DNA of 64,000 nt from contig CAJNOJ010000079.1 of assembly GCA_905250025.1 (NCBI GenBank), positions 1,597-65,596 on the forward strand, written 5' to 3'. The notes below the pieces were generated by a model, which was not told where the DNA came from, did not search any database, and worked only from the letters and a program-made list of their open reading frames with translations. The position numbers and the translations under genes are program-made. The DNA comes from Adineta ricciae (lineage: Eukaryota > Rotifera > Eurotatoria > Adinetida > Adinetidae). Positions 11,754-21,367 of the stretch are shown in pieces; position 1 is the first letter of the stretch, and each line of letters begins with the position of its first letter.

Positions 11754-14700
11754 TTAATTGTAGAAACGCTTCTTTGACGCGTACTGATATTGTTCGAAGA
11801 TCTGCGCTGGTGTATCAATATTCACGATGAAACCTTTGTCTAACACGACAATTCGATCGCTTCTAGCAACTGTATTCAGTCGATGTGCAATAGTCAAAAT
11901 AGTTTGATCTTGGAATGTTTTTGCGATGACTTGTTGAATAATCTCATCTGTTTTGTAATCAATATTCGCTGTTGCTTCATCGATCAGTATAATTTTACTT
12001 TTCTTCAAGATCACCCGAGCAATACAAATCAATTGACACTGGCCGGCACTGAGATTACTTCCTCCTTCGTTAATCATCATCTCGAGACCATTGGATTGCT
12101 CATGTACAAATTGTTTTAATTGAACATCTTCCAACACCGCCCAACATTGTTCATCAGAGTAAAGATGACATGGATCGAGATTGTATCGAAGTGTCCCGCT
12201 GAACAGGATCGGCTGTTGTGGAATAACACTGAGATGAGAGCGAAGTTGAGCAAGTGTAATTCGACTTATGTCAATATCATCGATGAGGATAGTACCGTCA
12301 ATGTTGGATCGATGAACGAAACGGAAAAGACCTTTGAAGAGCGAAGATTTGCCAGCGCCAGTTCGACCAATGATGCCAAGTTTTTCTCTTGACCTTATGT
12401 GAAGATTAAGTCCGCGCAGAACAGAATCAAGACCTGTTCGATGGCGAAATGAATAATTGTGGAATTGAATTGTACCAAGATTAGGCCATTGAGGCGGAGT
12501 GTTTACCAATCGTTGGCCATTACCACCAAAATCCTCTTCGGGTGGCAGAAATGAGTATTCATGAATACGTTCAGCGCTTGTCATTAACATATCAGTTTGA
12601 AACAACAGTAAAATACTCAATTGGATAGATTTTGGTATAGAAATCGTGTACATTAAAGCAAGGGCAATCAATGACGAATCTAACTGATCTCGCAGAAGTA
12701 CAAGCACTATACCTGTTACGAATGTATTGATAAATGGTAACAGACTAAGTCTAACATCAAGTCACCGTGCGGCTCCTAGCAGATTAAGAAATGCCCGTGT
12801 GTTTCTATCGATTGCATTAGTGAACAATTGAATAAAATAATCTTCAATTTTAAAAGCACGAAGTGTGACTAGACCATTGAGTGACGATGAAAGTAGGTCG
12901 TATACTGGACTACGAGTGATGCTTTCCAATTTTTTCAACTGTTTCTTCGATCTAAGGTAGAAACGACACACGAATACAATTATTGGTATTAACGCAATCA
13001 CCACCAACACCAGATACGGCTTGACAAGACAGATAATCACAATCGAACCCATCGACATCAAAGACAGTTTTATGTAGGAGATCATCATGGCAGGTAATGG
13101 CTCTTCAATCACTTTCTGATCGTTACTGACACGATTCAATATTCGTCCGCTTGGATTACTCTCGAAGAACTCGACTGATGTGTACAGCAATGCTTTTAAC
13201 ATTCGATCATGAAAATGATTGACACCATGCAAGAAAATAGAGAAGAAGACTATTGTACGAAGAATATCAGAGAGAACGATGCCAAGCGTTAGTTCTAGGT
13301 AAGTGTAGGCAAACGTTGGAAGTTTCTGTTGATCTGCGTGCGACTCTTTCAACCAGATACTAAGCCAATAGTTGGTACCATCGTAGAGAATTTCACCCAC
13401 CACCATTAGGATAACGAGCGCACACAATCCACAAATACCGAACGGTGGAGCAGTGAATAAGCAAAACCATGCATTCCAATTGACGTTTCCAGTCACTGAC
13501 CTTTCTTCGGAAATGATTGATCGAGTATCCGCAGCCGATGTACTTTCATCTAGTAAACAATCCATCTCTGAAACTTCTTTTGTATCAGTCATGCCTTGCG
13601 TATGTGTATAGTCATCTAGGCGACCTTCATTATCTATGCGGCCCTGTGAAAGAAAGAGAATTTGATCTGCATCAGCTAAAAATTGTGTTTGATGAGTAAC
13701 TAAAAGCCGAGTTTTATTTTTCAACAAGCCTTGTGAACTAAAACATCGGTCGTAGATTTGTTTCGCAACAATTCCATCCACGGCTGCTAGCGGATCGTCA
13801 ATCAAGTAGACATCAACGTCACTGTAGACAGATCGTGCCAACGAAACTCGAGCTTTTTGTCCTCCACTCAGATTCACACCTCTCTCTCCAATCATTGTTA
13901 GATCGCCACTCGTTCCAAATGACTGAATATCCACATCAAGACAACAGGCATAGATCACATTTCGATAGCGTCGTTCATCGAATGGTCGATTGAGAAGGAT
14001 ATTGTTTCGAATAGTATCTGAAAAGATCCATGGCGATTGTGATGTATAGGCAAATGAATTATGATTCGAAATGAGTTGCCCATGCAATAGATTGAGTTCA
14101 CCCAAAATAGCGACGAGTAGCGAGGATTTTCCGGAACCAACTGGTCCAACGATACCCACAAATGTTTGCGGTTGAATGAGGATATCGAGCGATGAGAGAC
14201 AGCATTGGTCTGTATTCCATGAAAAAGAAGCATCTGACATCGAAATTTGCCCACGAACCGATTCAATCGACGAGAATGCTGTAGACGCAGAACGACATTG
14301 GGATACTGCTGAGCGCATGAATGCATCAATTCTTTTCGATGCGACTATGATGTCCGTTAGTCGGTCAGTAATTGCTGGTACGAAAAACATGATTTGATTT
14401 CGTATCAAACCGAAAAAGGCAAGAGTTGAAAAACAATCTGCTGCCTCGAGCGGATAGTCTAATAACCATGCGGTGATAAATGTAACGAATGCCAATGCAG
14501 GTACTATGATGAAGGAATGTATTGTACTGATGGTACGTATCGAAAAATACCGATTTAAATTGTTAACTTCGTCCTGACGTATTTTCCTAATCCGATCTTC
14601 CATCGACTTTTCCCAGTTGTGCATTTTGATTATGTGATATCCGTGAATGAATTCATTAAAAGCATGAACACGTTTATCACTATAAACTGTTTTCCGGTGT

Positions 14701-15524
14701 CGATAATCACTGAGGCAGTGACTGATAAGTGACAGTATGATGATACTCAGGACAAGTAATATAAAACTCAAAATAGCTGGCAATGGTTTGATAATCCAAC
14801 AGAGTAAACTAAATATGATCAAAGTTTCAATAGGCGCCACCCATAAATATTGCAATCGTGTACATATCTCTCCGAATCGAGATGCGTCGTCGGAAATAAG
14901 ATTAGTTATGTGACCAATGTTCGTCGTTTGTGAAACGGTTATTTTCATCGATAGTGAATTTCGATAGATAAGAGTCATGAGCGCATTACGAATTCGTACC
15001 CCGATACGTATTGAATAAAAATATATCTGATGATCGAGCAGAACTTGAACAATTCCACATGAGCAAAGTAATAGCACAAGGAAGCAAATAGTGATGAGAG
15101 AAGTGTTTTCATTCATGGTACTGAGAACAATTTCACGTAACAATAGTGGTTGTGACACACGTACGAATATGTAAGGTAAACAAAAGACGACAAAGACAAG
15201 ATAATCTCTCCAAAACTCGCGAATGATCAATCTCCATGTAGATGTTGTTGCCCAATCGTAGGAATCGAATCGATTGAAGGCAATCGATGCTTTATCTTTG
15301 TGTGGCAAACCATCAAGATCATCTTCTGTCAGTGATCGTTTGTAACCTACATAAAGAGTAGGATCCATCCATGAGCAAAATAACAATTGCAAACAACGAG
15401 TCCATGAAGATTCTGCTGATTGAAGACGAGAGGATGATGCATGATGATATTGATCACTATCGTTGTAAGCGCTTATCTTTTTACTAATCAGTTTATTACA
15501 TTCATCGCTTTGCGATAATTTCAT
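11754..15524 (-). pseudogene. ABCC4-like: ABCC/MRP-type ABC transporter with an in-frame TGA
   Basis: A single intronless frame of about 1257 codons has the full ABCC layout. It starts with an N-terminal SWMDPTLYVGYKRSLTEDDL motif and TMD1. NBD1 follows (Walker A GPVGSGKSS, signature LSGGQ, Walker B VYLIDDP). Next come TMD2 (SNPSGRILNRVSNDQ) and NBD2 (Walker A GRTGAGKSS, degenerate signature LSAGQ, Walker B IILIDEAT, H-loop AHR). Such exporters move organic anions and conjugates across the plasma membrane. The frame is broken once, by TGA at 12764-12762 (codon 921), where relatives have Trp in the RW...RL motif. The frame and homology continue untouched after it. The first Met in context is 15524, straight after an AG acceptor. 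Sequencing error, a nonsense allele or readthrough are all possible, so it may be functional. Confidence 0.85.
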
Positions 15525-15611
15525 CTGTGTCCAAATAGTACAGTAAGTCCGCAGAATGATGAAAATGTGTTTATATGTGATTGATAAAATACAAACGAAG
15601 GGTAAAAGCAA

Positions 15612-16039
15612 AACATTGAATAACCATCAGAATATACCTCAATAAAAAATCAATCATTTGTGACGTCTGTTTCACATCTTCGTGCTTTGCCGTCGGAGAT
15701 AATTTTTATACAGACCGTGACTCAACGTATCGTCTATAAGCAACTGTTTTCTGTTCAATTATTCTGTTTTGCTCGGCTTAGATTACCTCGAATCCGATAG
15801 ATGCAAATAACTTTTGACACTAAAAGACAGTGTAAACTGACTTTTATCGGAAATAATGCAAATTTATTTTAAAAAATTCTGAGATATACGAAAACACGAA
15901 TACAATGCGAATCGTCACAAAAGACTTTCTCACTATTCACATACAATAAGTGCACAAAAAATTATTTCTATATATTATCACATTCATATATAAAATAATG
16001 ATTGTCATTTTCATGAAAAAATGACGAAGCAGATACTGT
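15612..16039. other. Intergenic upstream of the ABCC gene
   Basis: AT-rich spacer between the 3' end of the PPM phosphatase gene and the ABCC gene. The stretch 15525-15611 reads as the end of a leader intron (pyrimidine-rich, ending ACACAG before ATG). No other feature was recognised. Confidence 0.35.
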
Positions 16040-17550
16040 TCATCTGACGTGATATGCTACAATTGTTGCATGATCTAACTTTCCCGGAATTTTACCGATT
16101 TTGTTTCGCATTTCCAATTCGAATTTGAGACGCGCAGAATTTTGAATTCCTTCATTCTCTCGAATACCTTGTTCTATTATCTGTCGCTGCTCGTTCGTTA
16201 ATTGAATGACATATTGCAAAAGTCGATTGCACAAATCTCGAGCATTCATGTCTTCTCCCTTATTAGCAATCGATAAATACATATGATTTAAGCTAAATAA
16301 ATGCCGTTCATATGCCGTCATCAGTACCGGTGGTGATGTCGATATTGACTGACTCGATTTTCGAGCAAGCAATGGTGTTTTCACGCTTGCTCCATTACCA
16401 CTTACGCAAGGATCGAAATTATCACTAATTCCATCAGTTGTCAAAAATACAAAGTCGCCCGGTTCAACTTCCATCAATGAATATGTTAAGTTGGCCAGAT
16501 CAGCTTTTTCATCCATGGTTGTACCCAACGCACCACCCGGTGAACGCATGTCGCGTTCATTATTAAGATCTCGGGATCCTAGACAAGTTATGTGACGAAA
16601 AATCGACTAGAAATGATACAACTGACCTTGTGTTAATTCAAAGACAGCTTTTCGGCGTTGACTGTATACATAGGCATTAGAATCACCGACAATGGCTGAA
16701 CATACTAACCAACGACGGTTCGATGGGCAAACAATACTGATTGTCAATGTTGTCAATGAGCCTTCACTCTTATAAATTAACTGTTGAGCGGCTTCAATTG
16801 CTGCGTGAATTTGCTGAAAAACATCCTATAGAACAAGACACACGTTTTCCACGAATCCGGACAGAATTTCTTCTTACCTTCGTAGTAGATAATCTCTTCT
16901 CGAATAGCTGTCGATTGAGGCAATCCATGGCGCCATGTATTGCACATCGAGCAGCAAGCCGAGCTTTGTATCCCCAATTAACCCCATCAGCAATCATGAT
17001 AATCGCATTATTCTTCTGAGCACATATCCCAAAACAGTCAGCAATCGGTTCGCCTAGAAAAACAATAATATATTACATGAGAACATCAAACAAACACAAT
17101 TGTCTAACCATTGATTTCACCAGTAAACGGATCACGATCGTAGAGCGACGTGGACGATCCACAAGCAATGTCTTCGTTAGGTTTCTGCCAATCGTATTGT
17201 CCAGCGACTTTGATCGAATTATTGACTTTTAAAATTCCTTTTTCTGAATGAAATTTACATTCAGAAACCTATCGTGTAAGAAATAAACACGAGAATTACT
17301 TTGATGCCGAGCAATGTCTACTAAGCCAACATCGGGACCTGATTCACAAGCAATGGTATTCTGACTTAATGCTGAAATGACTTCGACAGGTAATTGCAGA
17401 TAATCTTCACTTGTATAAAGCTGATAACGCTGAAGACGATTCGATGGTAAGAAACTTGAACAAATAAAACAATAGAATTTTCTCTATAGAAAAGAAGTCA
17501 ACTTACAGAGAAGCGAATTTTTGCCATAAAAATCCTCGTTCATTACTCAT
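16040..17550 (-). CDS. PPM/PP2C-like protein phosphatase
   Basis: A multi-exon gene starts at ATG 17550 ([14 protein letters not shown]), directly after a CTAG acceptor, and ends at 16040. PP2C signatures appear in order: [10 protein letters not shown] (first acidic motif), [30 protein letters not shown] (metal-binding Asp-Gly) and the C-terminal [10 protein letters not shown] strand. Between them lies [20 protein letters not shown]. These place it in the divergent metazoan PPM group with ADGxxWG, not the canonical PPM1 group with DGHGG. PPM enzymes are Mg/Mn-dependent Ser/Thr phosphatases, and the substrate cannot be told from sequence. It is the last member of a tight minus-strand trio with POP7 (64-nt gap) and sulfiredoxin. 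An intervening segment of Ser-rich sequence ([14 protein letters not shown]) may be a regulatory loop. Confidence 0.8.
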
Positions 17551-17614
17551 CTAGAAAGCAGAAGAAAAAAAAGCTTTCACAACTGATTAGCAATAACAAA
17601 ACAAAAGCTCGAAT
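17551..17614 (-). promoter_or_regulatory. Intercistronic spacer with trans-splice-like acceptor
   Basis: The 64-nt gap between the POP7 stop and the phosphatase ATG holds a long pyrimidine run (CTTTTTTTTCTTCTGCTTTC) ending in AG immediately before ATG. An AATAAA overlaps the POP7 stop region. With no upstream exon available in so short a gap, a spliced leader is the simplest donor. Confidence 0.55.
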
Positions 17615-18016
17615 TTATTTCGTTTCTGTTGTTAAAATAGCTGGTAAAGTACACGATATCGTGATTGTTGATACCCAGCGCGTATCATTCATGGGTTCGA
17701 GATCATCTAACAAAGGCATCAGGTGATCAGTAACTTCGATACTTGATATTGACGTGTGCAGTTGACAATTGGTTTTCAATTGAAATTGTAACGCTAAATT
17801 GATCGTTCGTTGCAAAGCAGAACCCATACCATAGATTGTGATTTCTCGATAGTTTCCGTTGGATGAAATCAATTTCATACAACGCTCTAATTGTGCTTTG
17901 AAATTGGTTTTTCGTGTAACGTAAATATCGTTTGGACGTTTGGAAAACTGTTTGTTGTTTAATCGTTTGAATATCGCATATTCTTCAGGATCACGATGGA
18001 ATTTTTCTTCATTCAT
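17615..18016 (-). CDS. POP7: RNase P/MRP subunit p20 (POP7/Rpp20), Alba family
   Basis: This intronless 133-aa frame carries the POP7 core: RPNDIYVTRKTNFKAQLERC, then EITIYGMGSALQRTINLALQ, then a C-terminal strand region with VEVTDHL-like and DTRWVSTITISC sequence. Length and motifs match human Rpp20 (140 aa). The protein pairs with Rpp25 and binds the P3 arm of RNase P and RNase MRP RNA, acting in nuclear tRNA 5' maturation and pre-rRNA processing. The ATG is preceded directly by TCTAG, and only 29 nt separate it from the sulfiredoxin stop, so it must be expressed either from a promoter inside the upstream gene or from a polycistronic precursor. Confidence 0.9.
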   Translation of the reverse strand: MNEEKFHRDPEEYAIFKRLNNKQFSKRPNDIYVTRKTNFKAQLERCMKLISSNGNYREITIYGMGSALQRTINLALQFQLKTNCQLHTSISSIEVTDHLMPLLDDLEPMNDTRWVSTITISCTLPAILTTETK

Positions 18017-18045
18017 CTAGAATAGATTAAGAAAAACGTAGAGAT
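18017..18045 (-). promoter_or_regulatory. 29-nt intercistronic spacer with acceptor at the ATG
   Basis: The minus strand reads as a U-rich tract ending TATTCTAG directly against the POP7 ATG. An AATAAA overlaps the sulfiredoxin stop codon. There is no room for a promoter or a cis first exon. Confidence 0.6.
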
Positions 18046-18590
18046 TTATTTTAAATTAGGTAACGATGAGCCAAAATAGATTCTTAAATCATTCAACGTC
18101 GTACGAACAAGTTTAGCACGAATAGTTTTCGAATTTAAGCGTTTATGCGCTCTAAAAGATACCGTCTAGAAATCCTCAGAAGAACAAGTGCATTGAAATC
18201 TTACTCCCATCGATGACAACCGCCCATGGCAAAAAAGTAATTATTCTTGGACTCAGGTGCTTCATACCAAAGCACATCAATCGGCGGAACTTGATCAGTT
18301 TCGGTTGTCTACAAAGTCGAACTAATTCCTTTCGTAGTCGAACGTGTGTCAATCACTACTTGAATAGTTTCCATCAATGATTGAACTTTCTTCTCGTCAA
18401 GTGTTGATGGTAATGGACGTGTTATATCTTTCATGGGAATGTTGTAAGTTGTGTCGATTGATGCGGAATGTATGGATGATGATGAAGAACAAGCATTATT
18501 ACTTAATGACGAACTTATTTTCATTGTCGAGAGAATGGATGGAAGCAGCGTAGTAGAAAATAAATTCATATAAAGAAATCTCGTCAACAT
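18046..18590 (-). CDS. SRXN1: Sulfiredoxin
   Basis: Three exons (18590-18360, 18308-18205, 18151-18046; all sums in frame) give 146 aa. The family core is complete: IPMKDITRPLPSTLDEKKVQ, QVPPIDVLW, the catalytic FAMGGCH(R) motif with its Cys, and TIRAKLVRTTLNDLRIYFGS. Sulfiredoxin uses ATP to reduce cysteine sulfinic acid in over-oxidised 2-Cys peroxiredoxins, restoring peroxide defence. The N-terminal 45 residues are Ser-rich with hydrophobic stretches and could be a targeting peptide, or the true start could be the second Met (MNLFS) or third Met (MKISS). It is first in the SRXN1-POP7-phosphatase cluster, so it lies next to the likely promoter at 18591-19252. Confidence 0.93.
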
Positions 18591-19252
18591 AATAAAATTT
18601 TCTTGCTATGATTGAATTACATTACTATTGACCGACCGATAAGAAAGATAGATGAGTCATCTTTGATCTGCCGATTGTAAACACTCAGCGACATCTGAAT
18701 CATGACGAGAAGATCGTGAACATGCGTCTTACATACGCAAAATTGAATTAGTCACAATGTATAATTGAGGAAACGCGCATTACTTCGTTAGCAAATTGTC
18801 ACTTATGAGTATTTCTTCTGGGCCGAATACAACCGGTAATAAATGCCAAGTTCATTCTAGTAACAGAGGGGGAGAGAAAGAAATTGCATATTCTTCTTTT
18901 CCTATACAGACATTTCCGTCTGACATTCGCGGCCTTTTTACAATTAGTATAGAGAGAGAGAGACCTTAACATCGTTTTATCATCGAACAAATGTACACAT
19001 CAATAGTTCGTAATTCTTTGTTGATAGACTCGCTGTAATGTGCTGTTTATTCATATGTTATTAATCCGGATTTTCTTTCAACATTTCATTGACTATTAAA
19101 TAGTAATCAATCAATTAACTTGATCTTTTGATAAAATTTGTTTATTCCAAAGAAGAGAAGTTACAAATGAAAGAAAAGAATGTCATTCTTTATCTAGTTT
19201 TTTGTTGTTCACAGAGAATTAACGAATGTATGGCTAAACATATTTGCATAAT
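18591..19252. other. Intergenic, probable promoter of the SRXN1 cluster
   Basis: AT-rich spacer of about 660 bp downstream of PIGU and upstream of sulfiredoxin, the largest gap in this minus-strand block. A short GA microsatellite lies at 18951-18963. No gene was recognised. Confidence 0.4.
18951..18963. repeat. GA microsatellite
   Basis: About six AG dinucleotides in tandem within the spacer upstream of sulfiredoxin. Confidence 0.8.
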
Positions 19253-21145
19253 CTAACGAAACTCCAATTGACCTTCAGCACCATCAATTTCAGGAATGGT
19301 TACACCATTTCTCAATAAAAATTTGCGTTTCACATACGCATAGAGCAAGTCCGAGATGAGGAATGTCTAAAAATCACAAACGACTACCTTTCAATAACTG
19401 GAAAAAATGCTTTCGAACCTGAGCTACGTTGAACACCATTGTCATGGCGAAGTAAAAGTTTGCATTAGCACTTCCTGTATATATCCACAAGTACCATGTG
19501 ATTGGCGCCATCAAAATAGCGATTAGTATCATACAAATAATAATCAAAGTATGCCGAATATCTATACATATGCCAAACGAATTATTCAATGACATCAACA
19601 AATGATTTATTACTCACATCGAAAAAGAAAACTCCAGATGGGTAAATAATTGAAGTAGAACGTTGCGTCGCCGTATGCTGGGTATGATTTGAAAGTGCAA
19701 AAAATTGCGCATAGAAGCCAAAAGAGAAATGTTGGATCTTTTCTAAATTAAAACAAATGCAGCATGTGTAAAAGGATTGGTTGGATCAAAATGAGAATAC
19801 CTCAAGCGAATGGCGAATGGAAATAGATAGAGTAGAAGGACGTGCATTTGAAATGTCCAAACGAATAGCGAACGAAAATGATCGAACATCTCCGTGAAAA
19901 AGTACCAAAAGATGCCAACGTTCGGTGTGTAGTCCGGTACATGAAATCTATTTGAGTCAATCATGTGAGAATCATATTGAAAACAGAGAATGTCTTACAT
20001 AAAGCTGTAGGTTGATTCGAGAAACGACCAGGATTGATGATTGAGAAAGAAATTCAGGTAAAGTATGCCGGCGGCAGCAAGAACAAAGAGAATAACGACA
20101 AGTAATGCACGCACGATTGAAAAAGATGTCTAAATGAAAGGAAATGATGCTATTTCTTGCTCTTGTAGTAGTTAAAGATAGTACAGTTCTTGTCTTTGAA
20201 AATTGCAATAACGCTGGTACGATTAAAACAACTGGATAGAGTGAAATCGAGCTAGTTACTGCCAATAGAACGACAAATGGTATCAGTTGATCTAAAGATG
20301 AAATTTTCGAAATTGTATCAGTTAAAAAAGTTGAATGATCTTACACGTTATAAAGAAATAAAATGTCATTGTCAAGAGTAGATTATGAAAAACTAGACTT
20401 GATTTCGCTATGCATGTTCCAATACTCAGTGGATTAATCATTGTACTAGTTAACATGAAATAAATGGAGAAAGAAATGAAGAACAGGTCTTTTTACCATA
20501 GGAGAACAGCGAGAGCACTCTTTTGAACGTTATCTTTGGTTAACCATAACGATTTGCTATCTGGCTTGTAAGCTTCTTTTTCCCTGAGATCTTCTTCAGA
20601 CTATGAACAAAGTATCAAGTTGATTGATTGGCAAAAGAAGAAAATCTTTACGCACCAATTGCGTCAATATTCGGCGAGCGATTTTGTACGTCAATAAACC
20701 AGTTAGAATATCCGCAATCTGTGGAAAACGAATAAAGCATGTATTCCTAAGATCAAATTAAGACAGATTCTCACGATAAATAAACTTTCGATATGCCCTT
20801 GTGTAATCGCGTGTAGTTTGGAATAGAAGAAAAGAGACAATGGCGTCTAAATGGACGAACGGATAAAGATGATATTGAATATGCATTTCAACATACTTCA
20901 TGTACAATAGACCCAACAAATGGCGAAACATTTAGTTTATGTAGATAAATTCCTTCGATAACTAAAAAAAGCAACAGAATAGACATGAATCGGTCGCACG
21001 AAGGTTTACCTCGTTTCCATGAGTTTAATGGGGTGACAAATTCGCCATTATCCTCGAAATAACTTCTGATTCTTGTTTGAAAGAACAGAAATACTCGTAC
21101 CAGAAGACCTATGCCGACATAGGCGAGTTCAACTTTATCGAACAT
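19253..21145 (-). CDS. PIGU: GPI transamidase subunit PIG-U
   Basis: A gene of about nine exons begins MFDKVELAYVGIGLLVRVF at 21145 and ends at TAG 19253. Matching blocks appear in order across exons: LNSWKR, VIEGIYLHKLNVSPFVGSIV, VPDYTPNVGIFWYFFTEMF with DHF, FQMHVLLLYLFPFAIRLR, WYLWIYTGSANANFYFAMT, VFNVAQ, and a last exon with FLISDLLYAYVKRKF. These are the conserved loops and membrane segments of PIG-U (human 435 aa). In the ER, the PIGK-PIGT-PIGS-GPAA1-PIGU complex cleaves the C-terminal signal of precursor proteins and attaches the GPI anchor. PIG-U is the multi-spanning subunit thought to help bind GPI. The ATG follows a U-rich tract ending TTTTTCAAG, and XPR1 ends 222 nt upstream on the same strand. 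Confidence 0.9.
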
Positions 21146-21367
21146 CTTGAAAAAGCAAAGAAAAATTTTGTTTTATTCATGATAAAAACAAAAATACTAA
21201 ATACAGTAAGAAGACTCAAATACATCATTATTATTATTTGAGATATATTCATGTACACGCACACAGATAAGGAAACTGTTCAGATAAGTATGACTAGAGA
21301 GTCTTAGATGCACATGGTTTATGTGTGGAATGCATCGTAACCGATGGGACCAGTTGATTATAAAGAT

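Noticed and set aside
12750..12765. Possible 15-nt intron removing the ABCC TGA (GTGACT...TTAG)
   Set aside because: It is far too short for a spliceosomal intron and would delete conserved residues.
17690..17705. GGTTCGAGAT resembling a tRNA B box
   Set aside because: It lies within the POP7 coding sequence, and no cloverleaf or A box is found around it.
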